In this document: in pieces, positions 17,637-26,955 of the stretch
Position numbering within the stretch: the first letter of the stretch is position 1
Layout of the letters: each line of letters begins with the position of its first letter
Assembly (NCBI GenBank): GCA_003153375.1
Contig: PLYM01000172.1
Location: 1-42,588, forward strand
Reading direction: 5' to 3'
DNA length: 42,588 bases
DNA from: Planctomycetaceae bacterium
GTDB taxonomy: Bacteria > Planctomycetota > Planctomycetia > Pirellulales > PALSA-1355
Position numbers and translations under genes: made by a program
Notes under the pieces: model-generated
What the model saw: the letters and a program-made list of their open reading frames with translations, nothing else
The model's database searches: none
What the model was told of the DNA's origin: nothing

Positions 17637-18054
17637 ATTGCTGGGCAGGGTAGCCTGATCGCTGGACGGGGTGACCGGATCGCTGGACAGGTCGGTTGGC
17701 GGGAATAAATAAAGCAAAAACCCGCGAATTAGTACCGAGCCCCGACCGCAGGGCGAAACCGGTCTGATTTCGCGACCCGGCCATCGAGCCGGTGGCGTCC
17801 AAGCGGTGTCGAGGCAGGCCTGGGAAAGATTCGAGGCCGTTGAAAACGAATGAAGTATAGCGGCTGCGAGGCAGACCGTAGCTGATACGACAAACAAGTG
17901 ACACGGAGAACCGGGCTGTTTAGAGGCAGCAGCTCGGTTCTGGGACCTCACCAAGGATTATTGGTTTTGTAGAAGGCCGGACTGGAAACCGCCGCCTGAC
18001 GTTTTGGGAACGGGACAGAGAACCCCACTGGATCACCACCCCCCGCGTTTCCTC
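17637..18054 (+). other. non-coding gap between sigma factor and vWA gene
   Basis: No convincing gene lies in these 418 bases. Two copies of GATCGCTGGAC (17657-17667 and 17678-17688) are spaced 21 bases apart, close to two helical turns, as expected for a tandem binding site. The region may carry the promoter used by the ECF sigma factor itself, but I cannot assign boxes. Confidence 0.4.
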
Positions 18055-20070
18055 ATGCCCAACTTTGGCTCCGACAATTGGATCGACGCGCAACTGCGCA
18101 ATGTGCCGGTGCCGCCCGATTTGCTATCGCGGTTGGCCGGGACCGGCGCGGCCAGCGAGCCCAACGGCGCGGATGCCCGGCTCGACGCCGTGTTGCGCAA
18201 CGTGAGCGTGCCGCCCTACCTCGAAGCGCGGTTGCTGCGTATCGCACGGCAACGCCCGCGCCCTTTGTGGCGCAGGTTTGGCTTGGCCGCTTCGATCTTT
18301 CTCATACTCGGACTGTCGACTGCCGGCTACGTGGGCTTGATCACCGGCGTGTTGGTGCCGGGCGAGCCGATGTTCGTCACGCAAGCGACGCCCGCGACGC
18401 CGGCCCATGAGCTCAGCAGCGTTCCAGCGGTGACGAGCCAGCAGCGGCGCGTCGTGCCGGTGGCTTCTTCCGCGACGGAATCCGTGGCGGCCCGGCCAGC
18501 CAATGGCGCCGTTGCCGCGGCGGCACCGGCAAGTGAACAGACGACGAATGCCGAAGCCGACCAGGGAGCCGACTTTGGCACGATGCTCAAACAGGCGGTC
18601 GAGACGCATCGTCGCTCGCAGGCTGCGTTGGGCGCCGCGGGCGATTTCAAGCGATTGCCGGCGCTCGATGCTTGGGATGGCCCGCAAGCACGTGGTATCG
18701 CCCCGCCGATCGTGCGAGGTTATGACCTGTTGTTCCAGTTGAAGCACGGCGAGCACCCCTTTGTTTCGCCAGCCGCGCACAAGACGCTGCTCACGAGCGC
18801 CGTGCCCTTGACTTTCCGCACGACTAGCTACGATCTGGCCCTGCGAGCGTTGGCCGGTGGCACGATGCCAAGCGCTGACGAGATTCGCGTTGAAGACTTC
18901 CTGGCGGCCCAAAACCTGGCATTGCCGCTGGCCCCAGTCGATGACGTCACCTTGCACGCCGCGGCCAGCCCTTCGCCCGTGGGTGGGGCGGGTTTGTATC
19001 TGGTGCAACTCACCGTGCAGGCCGGGGCGAAGGCGGTTCACGAACATCACCCGACGCGATTGATCGTGGTGATCGACACCTCGGCGGCCATGCTTTCCGG
19101 CGCTCGCTGGGAGGCTGTGCTGCGCGGACTGGCCAAGACCGCCGCGCACATGGGGGCTGCCGACCGGGTGACGCTGCTCGGCTTCTCCGAACAATCGCGC
19201 GTGCTGGCCGAAAACTGCACGCAGGCCCAACTGCGACAACTGTTGGCGTCGGGCAACCTGGCCGCGCCGGCGGGTTCCGCCGACCTGGCGGCTGCCATTC
19301 GCGCCTCGGCGGAAGCCGTGCAGAGCGTGGCCTCGAGCGAAACGCGACGGGTGGTCTTCATCACGTCGGGCCGTGCCGATCTCGACGACACAGCGCTGCG
19401 GCTGTCGGGCCAGACCCTGGCTCGCATGGCCGGCGCAAAGGTCCCCTGGCAAATCGTGCGGATGGGAGCCAGCCAGGACGATCCGCAGTGGACCGTTCTG
19501 GCCGAGAGCGGTCGCGGCGAGATATCCAAAGCTTCTTCGTCTGCCGAGCTTCATGACGCTCTGGCGCGCAACCTCACGGGCGATTTCGCCACGGTGGCTG
19601 GCGGCGCGACGCTGAAGCTACGATTCGATCCGGAGCTGGTGACGAGTTACCGCTTGTTGGGTCACGAGATGGCAACCGTCACCGGCGCCTCGGATCGCCT
19701 GGAGATCGACATCCCCGCCAGTGAGACCGCGACCGGGCTGTTCGAGATTCGAATCAAGGGCAAGGGAGACCAGTTGGCGGTCGCCGAGTTGTCATGGCGC
19801 GATCCGGCGACCGGTCAGCCGCATGGCACGGTGCAGCCCATTTGGCGCTCGCATTTCGCCCCTTCATTTGCCAAGGCTCCGGCCTGGTTCCAACAGGGGG
19901 TGTTCGCGGCCAAAGTGGCCGAAGCCCTGCGGGGAAGTTTCTATCTAGCGGGCACGCGCCCCTTCACGACGCTTGAAGAGCTGGCGGGCCAGGTCGACGA
20001 CCAGGCCGCGGATCGCCCCGAGTTCCAAGCCCTGATGCGGCTGGTCAAACAGGCCGAGAAGCGTCGCTAG
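18055..20070 (+). CDS. membrane protein with YfbK-like von Willebrand A domain and degenerate MIDAS
   Basis: A 671-residue protein. Residues 8-28 and 42-62 form two copies of a short motif, D-x-x-LRNV-x-VPP-x-L-x-x-RL, in a cytoplasmic N-terminus. One membrane helix follows (about 76-100), then an Ala/Pro-rich linker. Residues 234-290 match the vWF_A N-terminal domain seen in YfbK proteins (HPFVSP, SYDLALRALAGGTMPSADEIRVE). The vWA domain starts at LIVVIDTSAAM (336-346) and the C-terminal region (LRFDPELVTSYRLLGHE) matches the YfbK/DUF3520 tail. The metal site is eroded: DxSxS is DTSAA and the third motif is ITSGRAD. The start at 18055 is chosen over 18004. It follows the ECF sigma gene, so its N-terminus could act as an anti-sigma module; that is inference. 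Confidence 0.82.
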   Translation: MPNFGSDNWIDAQLRNVPVPPDLLSRLAGTGAASEPNGADARLDAVLRNVSVPPYLEARLLRIARQRPRPLWRRFGLAASIFLILGLSTAGYVGLITGVLVPGEPMFVTQATPATPAHELSSVPAVTSQQRRVVPVASSATESVAARPANGAVAAAAPASEQTTNAEADQGADFGTMLKQAVETHRRSQAALGAAGDFKRLPALDAWDGPQARGIAPPIVRGYDLLFQLKHGEHPFVSPAAHKTLLTSAVPLTFRTTSYDLALRALAGGTMPSADEIRVEDFLAAQNLALPLAPVDDVTLHAAASPSPVGGAGLYLVQLTVQAGAKAVHEHHPTRLIVVIDTSAAMLSGARWEAVLRGLAKTAAHMGAADRVTLLGFSEQSRVLAENCTQAQLRQLLASGNLAAPAGSADLAAAIRASAEAVQSVASSETRRVVFITSGRADLDDTALRLSGQTLARMAGAKVPWQIVRMGASQDDPQWTVLAESGRGEISKASSSAELHDALARNLTGDFATVAGGATLKLRFDPELVTSYRLLGHEMATVTGASDRLEIDIPASETATGLFEIRIKGKGDQLAVAELSWRDPATGQPHGTVQPIWRSHFAPSFAKAPAWFQQGVFAAKVAEALRGSFYLAGTRPFTTLEELAGQVDDQAADRPEFQALMRLVKQAEKRR

Positions 20071-20419
20071 AAGCGGGGCTCTCTTCGATGTCTCGCCACC
20101 CAAGCAGGCGCGCCGCCTGACAATTTCCGTGCGGCGTTTGCTCGCGATGTGGCGACGCTTTTCGGCGGGTATGTCAGAGCTGGAAATGTCGATTCTGCGG
20201 GTTAAACCGACCATCGCTGCCGGGGTTGCGATTGTGTTCCGTCGTCGCTGACTATAATTTGCTTATTGGCATTCACTTAGCACGTGCTGCTCGCCATCCG
20301 AGGTTGCTCTTCCTAGACGCACCGATCAACCCGACGCGCAAGCGGGGCCCAGGGCTGGTTCGCCTCATTCGCGCTGCAGGTTCGTGGTGAGAAATGCGGG
20401 TTTCGCTATCGACGGGCGG
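20071..20419 (+). other. non-coding region upstream of the TPR gene
   Basis: No gene is visible in these 349 bases. They contain a perfect TATAAT at 20253-20258 with an imperfect TTGTGT at 20232-20237 (15-base spacing) or TTGCGA at 20226. A start near 20265 would give a leader of about 155 bases for the large TPR protein. Confidence 0.45.
20232..20258 (+). promoter_or_regulatory. candidate promoter of the large TPR gene
   Basis: A perfect TATAAT at 20253-20258 is preceded by TTGTGT at 20232-20237. The 15-base spacer is short, so the -35 assignment is weak; the -10 element is the strong part. Confidence 0.4.
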
Positions 20420-23400
20420 ATGATGCACTGTTTCGCACGGCCCAAACTGCTCGCGATGCTCCTTCTCGCTTGGAGCACGCTAACTCCTTGCGCCAGGGCG
20501 GTCGAACCCGTCGAAGAATTCCTCGAAGCGCTTTGGCAACGGCACTACTACGACGAAGCCCTCGACTATCTGGACGTGCTGCCGAGCATCGAGGCGCTGC
20601 CTGAGAGCGTCAAGCAGCGGGCGTTGTTTGAGCGTGGCCGGACGCTGGCCGCCAGCGCCGCTGGCCAGGCCGAGGCCGACGCCCGCAACATCCTGTTTTC
20701 GCAGGCGGCCGAGGCCTTTGAAAAGTTTCAGCAGACCTTTCCGCAGCATGAGCTGGCGGCGTCGGCCAAAAATCAAATCGCCAACATCCTGGTCGAGCGC
20801 GGTCGCGCCGAGGCTCAATCGGCGAAGAATGGTGACGACAAGCCGGCCCAATTAACCAAGGCACGCGACTATTTCGAACAAGCGAGGCGGCAGTTCGACG
20901 CGGCCGAAAAGCAGCTCGACGGCGAGCGGCAAAAGCTGCCCAAGCTGGTCGAGGAAAAGGCGATACAGGATCAGAAGCGGCAACTGGCCGGCGACCTGGC
21001 CCAGGTGCGCATGCTGCGCGCCAGCGTCGACTACGAACTGGCCAAGACCTTCGAGGCCGGCAGCAAAGAGGCCAACAAACATTTGCAGGCGGCCGCGCGA
21101 AGTTACGCCTCGTTGTACGAAAGCTATCGCACTCGGGCCGCCGGCTTGTTGGCCCGTCTGTGGGAAGGACGCTGCTATCAGGAGATGGGCCAGTTCAAGC
21201 AAGCCGTCGGCTGCTATCGCGAGTTGATGGATCTGCCGACCACGGCCGACACGCGGACGATCAAGGCCAAGAGCACGCGACACGCCCTGGAATGTTGGAC
21301 GCACGACAGCGAGCAAAAATACCCCGAGGCGATCGAGCGCGGGGAGAAATGGGAAAAGGAAGTCGGCCCCGCTGGCGGAGACGCCGATTCGCTGGCGATC
21401 CGCTACCTCACGGCGCTGGCCTACCAGGCGCAATCGAACGCCCTGCCCGATAAGGATCCGAATCGCAAGAAGCTGGCCGGTTTTGCCCGGCAGGTGGTGG
21501 GGCCCGTGGCGACGCAGCCGGGCGAGTTTCAACGTCCGGCCAAGATGTTGCTCGTTGCCTTGGCGGCCCCCAAAGACAAGGACAAGGATAAAGACAAAGG
21601 CAAGAAGGACGCCGGCGGCGATTCGTCGAGCTTCTCCGAACCGTTCGAGCGGGGCAAGCAGGCGCTGGAGAAGATGCAGGAGGCAGCCGCCGCGCTCAAG
21701 GCCGCGCAGGCGTCGGGCGACAAGGCCGCGGTCGCAGCCGCGCAGAAAGCCAAGACCGAGCAGACAACTTTGGCGCGCCGAGAGTTGCTGACGGCCATCA
21801 ACGCCTCGGATGCCAAGACTCCGCTCGAGGACCTGAATTCGGCTCGCTACTACGTTTGTTTTCTGGCTTGGGACGGCGGCCAGCTTTATGACGCCGCCGT
21901 GTTGGGCGAGTTTCTGGCCACGCGCTATCCCGATTCACTGCCGGGTCGACAGGGTGCGCGGATTGCGCTGGCGGCTTTCGTGCGGCTATACGGCGAATCG
22001 AAAGCCACGCACAAGGGCTTCGAGATGGCTCAGATCGAGCGCGTGGCCAATACGATCTTCAAACGCTGGCCCGGCGAGGAAGAAGCCGACGACGCGGCCT
22101 TGACGCTGTTGAATTTCGCCGCCGCCGAACGCAAGCTCGACAAGGCGATGGAATACCTGGGCAAGGTTTCGGCAAACTCGCCGCGCCGCGGACTCGCCGA
22201 GATGCGTGCCGGGCAGACGCTGTGGTCGTCCTACCTGCGCACCTTGCAGTTGCCGGCCGAAGAGCGACCGTCGCAAGAAGAGCTCGACAAAATCAAGAAG
22301 CAGGCGGCCGAAGTACTCGCCGGCGGCATCGCCAAGGCGACCAAGAACGCCGGTGACCAGGTCGATCCGAACTTGCCAGGCGCCGCGTTTGCAATGGCCC
22401 AGATCGAGTGTGATGCCGGCCATCCGGACAAGGCGATCGAATGGCTCGAAGATGCCAAGTTCGGCCCGTTGACGCTCATCAAGGCCGGCAGCCCCGCGGC
22501 GGCCCGCGAGGGATTTGCCACTGAAACCTATAAGGTCGCGCTGCGAGCGTATATTGCGGCCACCCCACAGCAGCTCAAAAAGGCCGAAGCGGTGATGGAT
22601 TCGCTCGACAAGGTGGTTCGCGCCAGCGGCGACGCCAAGGCGGCCGATAGCCTGACGGCGATCTATATCAGCTTGGGCCGAGAACTGCAGCAACAACTCA
22701 GCGAGCTGCGCAAGAACGGAAAGCGCAAGGAAATGGAGAGCGTATCGAAGGCCTTCGAGGCCTTTTTGGACCGCATCACCAAGCGCGACCCTAGCACCAG
22801 CTATGCCTCGCTCAATTGGATTGGCGAAACCTACTACAGCCTGGGAGCCGGCTTCGACGAAGGGGGCACGTCGCAGTCGCCGCTGGCCAAGGAGTATTTC
22901 GAGAAGGCCATGGAGGCCTATCAGAAGATGCTGGAAATCGCGCTGAAGGATCCCAAGTATAAGGATTCGCCCGAGAGCCTGCTGGGCATTCGCCTGCGGC
23001 TGGCCGACTGCTATCGCCGCGTGGGCAAATACGACGAAGCGATTCGCACCATGCTGGTTGTGTTGCGCGAAAAACCGGCGCTGATCACGGCCCAGGTGCA
23101 AGCGGCCGAAATCTATCAATCGCGAGGCGCCACGGACTCGCGGGCCTATGCCTTGGCGATCAACGGCAGCGACGCGGGCAAGGATGGCGCGAACGTGATC
23201 TGGGGTTGGCGCAAGCTCTCGAAGATGACGATGAACAATCCCAAGTTCGCCGAGACCTTTCACCAGGCGCGGCTCAACATGAGCGAAGCCCGGCACCTGT
23301 TTGCCCTGACACAACAAGAGGGGCCGCAGCGGACGAAGATTCTGGAGAATGCCAAGCAGGATCTGTGGCTCACCTATGAGTTACATCCAGACCTGGGAGG

Positions 23401-23521
23401 CGAGGCGACCGCGGCCCGCTACGATCGGCTGCTCAAGCAGATTCAGAAGAGCCTGGGCAATAAGGAAACGGGGTTGAAGGAGTTCAAGGATCGCGAGACG
23501 ACGGCGACGAAAACAGGCTGA
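20420..23521 (+). CDS. large exported TPR-repeat protein
   Basis: About 1033 residues. From the ATG pair at 20420/20423 it starts with a signal peptide (MMHCFARPKLLAMLLLAWST, cleaved near PCARA-VEP). The rest is almost entirely helical, with TPR-like units such as RYYDEAL-type starts, AAEAFEKFQQTFPQHELAASAK, ARLWEGRCYQEMGQFKQAVG and LRLADCYRRVGKYDEAIRTM. A Lys/Asp repeat (DKDKDKDKGKKD) marks a flexible linker near the middle. A GTG at 20384 would add 12 residues. It lies between the vWA gene and a smaller exported TPR protein and probably works with them in the periplasm as a scaffold. The partner proteins are unknown. Confidence 0.82.
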   Translation: MMHCFARPKLLAMLLLAWSTLTPCARAVEPVEEFLEALWQRHYYDEALDYLDVLPSIEALPESVKQRALFERGRTLAASAAGQAEADARNILFSQAAEAFEKFQQTFPQHELAASAKNQIANILVERGRAEAQSAKNGDDKPAQLTKARDYFEQARRQFDAAEKQLDGERQKLPKLVEEKAIQDQKRQLAGDLAQVRMLRASVDYELAKTFEAGSKEANKHLQAAARSYASLYESYRTRAAGLLARLWEGRCYQEMGQFKQAVGCYRELMDLPTTADTRTIKAKSTRHALECWTHDSEQKYPEAIERGEKWEKEVGPAGGDADSLAIRYLTALAYQAQSNALPDKDPNRKKLAGFARQVVGPVATQPGEFQRPAKMLLVALAAPKDKDKDKDKGKKDAGGDSSSFSEPFERGKQALEKMQEAAAALKAAQASGDKAAVAAAQKAKTEQTTLARRELLTAINASDAKTPLEDLNSARYYVCFLAWDGGQLYDAAVLGEFLATRYPDSLPGRQGARIALAAFVRLYGESKATHKGFEMAQIERVANTIFKRWPGEEEADDAALTLLNFAAAERKLDKAMEYLGKVSANSPRRGLAEMRAGQTLWSSYLRTLQLPAEERPSQEELDKIKKQAAEVLAGGIAKATKNAGDQVDPNLPGAAFAMAQIECDAGHPDKAIEWLEDAKFGPLTLIKAGSPAAAREGFATETYKVALRAYIAATPQQLKKAEAVMDSLDKVVRASGDAKAADSLTAIYISLGRELQQQLSELRKNGKRKEMESVSKAFEAFLDRITKRDPSTSYASLNWIGETYYSLGAGFDEGGTSQSPLAKEYFEKAMEAYQKMLEIALKDPKYKDSPESLLGIRLRLADCYRRVGKYDEAIRTMLVVLREKPALITAQVQAAEIYQSRGATDSRAYALAINGSDAGKDGANVIWGWRKLSKMTMNNPKFAETFHQARLNMSEARHLFALTQQEGPQRTKILENAKQDLWLTYELHPDLGGEATAARYDRLLKQIQKSLGNKETGLKEFKDRETTATKTG

Positions 23522-23539
23522 AGGCTGTAGGCTGAAGGC
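23515..23539. repeat. tandem AGGCTGAAGGC repeat overlapping a stop codon
   Basis: AGGCTGAAGGC occurs at 23515-23525 and again at 23529-23539, a 14-base period. The first copy supplies the TGA stop of the large TPR gene. A third copy, inverted, occurs at 28820-28830. Three copies of an 11-mer in 42 kb suggest a dispersed short repeat. Confidence 0.6.
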
Positions 23540-23584
23540 CGAAGGTAGGAAAGAAGAAAAGTACGAGGCGAGGAGGGGAAGAAT

Positions 23585-24616
23585 ATGCGTACGGCGGCTG
23601 TGGTGGCATGCGTGGCGTTATTGGTGATGATGGGGTCGCGCGCGGGGGCGGCCGATAAGGTGCGTTTGCTGCAGGGCGGCCAGTCGAATGGGCGGCTGAC
23701 TTCGATCACGCCCGACAAACTGGTGCTCGAATCGGGCTCAAGCAAGAAAACGATTCCGGTGAACGAAGTTGACCTGGTGCAGTTCGATTCCGAGCCGCGC
23801 GAGTTGACCGAAGCGCGGGTTGCCGCGCACGCCGGCCGCTTCGACGAAGCCCTCAAGCACTTGACCAAGCTGGACGCGGAAGACGCCAAACGGGCGGAAA
23901 TCGCCGCCGACATTGAATATTATCGGGGCCTGACCTCGGCGCGGCTGGCCCTGGCCGGCACGGGCTCGAAGGCCGACGCGGGCCGACAGTTGCTCAATTT
24001 CGAGAGCGCGCACAAGACCAGTCATCACTACTATCAGGCTTGCGAAACCCTGGGCGATTTGCTGGCGGCATTAAACAAGTATGACAAGGCCGAAGCATTC
24101 TATGCCAAGCTGGGTACTGCCCCTTGGCCCGACTACAAACTCCGGTCGGGCGTGCTGGTCGGTCGTTCGGCCGTGGCTCAGAAGGAATATGAGCGGGCCA
24201 TCGGCAAATTCGACGAGGTAATTGCCAGCGACGCCGAAGGCAAAGACGCCGAGCGGCAAAAGCTTGCCGCCGCGTTGGGCAAGGCTTCGGCTCTGGCCGG
24301 TTCGGGAAAAACCGACGAGGCCATCAAATCCGTCGAAGCGATCATCGCCAAGGCCGATCCCGAGAATCAGGAATTGCACGCCCGGGCCTACATCATCCTG
24401 GGCAATTGCTACCGCGCCGCCGGCCGCAAGAAGGAGGCCCTGCTCGCCTTCCTGCACGTTGACCTGCTCTACGCTCGCTTCGCCGAGCAACATGCCGAGG
24501 CCTTGGCGAACCTGGCCACGCTGTTTCCCGAAGTGGAGAACAAGGCCGAGCGCGGCACCGATGCCCGCAACCGGCTGAAGGAAAACTATCCCGACAGCGT
24601 CTGGGCCGCGAAGTGA
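23585..24616 (+). CDS. exported TPR-repeat protein
   Basis: A 343-residue protein with a signal peptide (MRTAAVVACVALLVMMGSRAGAA). The mature N-terminus is a small beta-rich piece (KVRLLQGGQSNGRLTSITPDKLVLE, KKTIPVNEVDLVQFD), followed by TPR units: ARVAAHAGRFDEALKHLTKL, ACETLGDLLAALNKYDKAEAFY, EYERAIGKFDEVIAS and IILGNCYRAAGRKKEALLAF. It follows the large TPR gene after 63 bases and is probably in the same operon. In many planctomycetes such a protein precedes ExbB/ExbD-like genes; here the next gene is xerD on the other strand, convergent by 18 bases. Confidence 0.85.
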   Translation: MRTAAVVACVALLVMMGSRAGAADKVRLLQGGQSNGRLTSITPDKLVLESGSSKKTIPVNEVDLVQFDSEPRELTEARVAAHAGRFDEALKHLTKLDAEDAKRAEIAADIEYYRGLTSARLALAGTGSKADAGRQLLNFESAHKTSHHYYQACETLGDLLAALNKYDKAEAFYAKLGTAPWPDYKLRSGVLVGRSAVAQKEYERAIGKFDEVIASDAEGKDAERQKLAAALGKASALAGSGKTDEAIKSVEAIIAKADPENQELHARAYIILGNCYRAAGRKKEALLAFLHVDLLYARFAEQHAEALANLATLFPEVENKAERGTDARNRLKENYPDSVWAAK

Positions 24617-24634
24617 GCGCTGCGATCGAGGTCG

Positions 24635-25576
24635 CTACGCTCGCGGGTGAAACTGCTTATGGACGGCCTTGAGCCGGGTGGGATCGACGTGGGTGTAGAT
24701 TTGCGTGGTGGCGATGCTGGCGTGGCCGAGCATCTCTTGAACCTGGCGTAGATCGGCGCCGCCAGCCAGCAGGTGCGTGGCAAAGCTGTGCCGCAAGGTA
24801 TGTGGGCTCATGTCGGCGGCGATGCCGACGCGCCCGGCGTAGCGTTTAAACAGCTCCCAGATTCGCTCGCGGCGCAATCGCAAGCCGCGCCGCGACACGA
24901 ACAGCCACTTGGGCGTGACGGTCGCGTGCAGCACGAGCGTGTCGCGCTCCTTGGCCAGGTAGTCGCGCACCGCCAGGATCGCCCGGCGTCCCAGCGGCAC
25001 CAGACGCTCCTTGTCGCCTTTGCCTTTGCAGAGGCAGTAGCTCTCGTCCAAGTGGACGTCGGCCATTTTCAAGAAAGAGATCTCGCTGGCCCGACAGCCC
25101 GTGGCATAGAGCAGTTCGAGCAGGGCCCGATCGCGACGCCAGTGTGGCTCGCCCGGCTGCGGACACTCCAAGAGCTCTTGCACCATGCCTGGCGAGAGCA
25201 CGTGGGGCACGCGCTCCCACAGCTTCTGGCTGCCGAGCAGTTCGGCCAGGTTGTCTTGCAACACGCCTTCGAGTTGCAAGTAACGGAAGAAGATGCGCAG
25301 CGACGCCAGGTGCCGCGCGATGCTGGCCGGAGCCAGTTTGTGGGTGTGCAGCCAGCCGGCGTAATCGGCCAGGTCCTGAATCGTCAGTTGCGGCACCCGT
25401 CGCCCGGCCAGCCAGGAGTAGAACCGCCGGAGATCGCGGTGGTAAGCCAGCACCGTGTTTTCGGCCAGGTTGCACTCACTGCGCAGGTAGTCGACGAACG
25501 ATTCGAGCCAGCGGCCGGCCATGGCACCGCTGGCCGCGGCAGCCGGTTTGAGCAACTTGCGGCGCGGCCCACCCAT
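24635..25576 (-). CDS. xerD: site-specific tyrosine recombinase, XerD type
   Basis: Resolves chromosome dimers at dif with a partner recombinase. All catalytic residues are present: Arg162 (GCRASEIS), Lys186 (KGKGDKER), His259 and Arg262 (HTLRHSFATHLL), His285 (MLGHASIATTQIYTHV) and Tyr294. The N-terminal SAM-like core-binding domain (WLESFVDYLRSECNLAENTVLAYHRDLRRF) is complete. From the ATG at 25576 the length is 313 residues, about 15 more than usual; the ATG at 25522 is an equally good start. No phage or integron genes are nearby, so a housekeeping role is likeliest. XerC and XerD are hard to tell apart by eye. Confidence 0.9.
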   Translation of the reverse strand: MGGPRRKLLKPAAAASGAMAGRWLESFVDYLRSECNLAENTVLAYHRDLRRFYSWLAGRRVPQLTIQDLADYAGWLHTHKLAPASIARHLASLRIFFRYLQLEGVLQDNLAELLGSQKLWERVPHVLSPGMVQELLECPQPGEPHWRRDRALLELLYATGCRASEISFLKMADVHLDESYCLCKGKGDKERLVPLGRRAILAVRDYLAKERDTLVLHATVTPKWLFVSRRGLRLRRERIWELFKRYAGRVGIAADMSPHTLRHSFATHLLAGGADLRQVQEMLGHASIATTQIYTHVDPTRLKAVHKQFHPRA

Positions 25577-25842
25577 GGAAAGTGCCTCTGGGAACGTGAC
25601 GCCGTGGTGCGAGTTATTGTGCCTGTGAGCTGCGCCCACCACCCCAACGCGTGCGGACAACACCGATCGGAGGGTGGCGCCTCTTGTTCAAATTCGACGG
25701 ATTCGCGGGGCATCTTCACTGATTTGAAAACCGCCGAGTTAGCTCCTATGTTAGAGAAGCCTCGCCCGGCGGGCTGCGAACCGGCGGCAAATTGCGCACC
25801 ACCGGCACAACCCGTCTAAAACGCCCGACACGGAGACTGATC

Positions 25843-26826
25843 TTGAGAATCCTGGTTACCGGCGGCGCCGGATACATCGGCAGCCACGCCGTGCGTTGGC
25901 TGGCGCGAGAGGGGCACGAGGTCTGGGTTTATGACAACCTGTGCGCGGGCCATCGCCAGGCCGTGCCCGAGGGCCGCCTGGTGGTGGGTGAGCTGATGGA
26001 CCGGCCGAGGCTGGTCGAGACGCTTTCGGCCCACCAGATCGAGGCCGTAATGCACTTCGCGGCCTTTGCCGCCGTGGGCGAAAGCGTCGCCGATCCGGCC
26101 AAGTATTATCAAAACAACGTCGTGGCCAGTCTCAACCTGCTCGAGGCCATGCGGGCCACGGGCGTCAACAAGATGGTCTTCTCGAGCACGACCGCCACCT
26201 ATGGCGCGCCTAATCGGATTCCGATCACCGAGGATGAGCCCCAGAAGCCGATCAACCCCTATGGGTTTGCCAAGCTCGTGATCGAACAGGCCCTGGACGA
26301 CTACCGCGCGGCTTATGGCCTGGGTTACGCGGCGCTGCGCTACTTCAATGCCGCCGGGGCCAGTCCCGACGGTGATCTCGGCGAGGATCACGACCCCGAA
26401 ACGCACCTGATTCCGATCGTGCTGCAGGTCGCGCTCGGGCAGCGCCAGAATATCACCGTGTTTGGCGAGGATTATGCAACGCCCGATGGCACCTGCATTC
26501 GCGACTATGTCCATGTCGACGACCTGAGCAGCGCCCACGCCTTGGCGCTCAAGCAGCTTCAGCCGGGCACGGCCTTGAAGCTCAACCTGGGCACGGGGCG
26601 AGGACAAAGCGTGCGCGAGGTGATCGACGCCTGCCGCCGGGTAACGGGTCACGCGATTCCCACATTGGTCGGCGCCCGCCGCCCGGGCGATCCTCCGGAG
26701 CTCGTGGCCGACAGCCGCCGGGCCCAGAGCGTGCTCGGCTGGAAGCCGCGTTATATGGAGATCGAAGAGACGATTCGCACCGCTTGGCGTTGGCACTCCT
26801 CGCACCCGCGCGGCTATGCGGGATAA
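25843..26826 (+). CDS. galE: UDP-glucose 4-epimerase
   Basis: Interconverts UDP-glucose and UDP-galactose for envelope sugars. The NAD-binding motif is GGAGYIG (7-13), the catalytic Ser/Thr lies in SSTTATYG (114-121), and the Tyr140/Lys144 pair is in NPYGFAK. GTCIRDYVHVDDL and the C-terminal ARRPGDPPELVADS are diagnostic for GalE rather than other short-chain dehydrogenases. I start at the TTG at 25843 because GGAGA lies six bases upstream and the encoded protein then begins exactly at the family N-terminus; an ATG at 25792 would add 17 residues. It is divergent from xerD. Confidence 0.95.
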   Translation: MRILVTGGAGYIGSHAVRWLAREGHEVWVYDNLCAGHRQAVPEGRLVVGELMDRPRLVETLSAHQIEAVMHFAAFAAVGESVADPAKYYQNNVVASLNLLEAMRATGVNKMVFSSTTATYGAPNRIPITEDEPQKPINPYGFAKLVIEQALDDYRAAYGLGYAALRYFNAAGASPDGDLGEDHDPETHLIPIVLQVALGQRQNITVFGEDYATPDGTCIRDYVHVDDLSSAHALALKQLQPGTALKLNLGTGRGQSVREVIDACRRVTGHAIPTLVGARRPGDPPELVADSRRAQSVLGWKPRYMEIEETIRTAWRWHSSHPRGYAG

Positions 26827-26955
26827 ATCTGCGTGCCACCGTTTGTTCGGCCCCCCGGCTCGGCTAAGATGGGAGGCAAATCAGGACCCGCCGCGTGGCT
26901 GATGCCGGCGGTGCGTTCTGGTCATGCTCCCTGTCCCACCCCAGCGAGCCGCCGC

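Noticed and set aside
17355-17954. 199-codon minus-strand frame between sigma factor and vWA gene
   Set aside because: Overlaps the ECF sigma gene and has no recognisable content in its non-overlapping part.
18124-19554. 476-codon minus-strand open frame
   Set aside because: Antisense to the vWA protein; Arg/His/Gly-rich shadow.
21986-23317. 443-codon minus-strand open frame
   Set aside because: Antisense shadow of the large TPR gene, with no motif or plausible start site.
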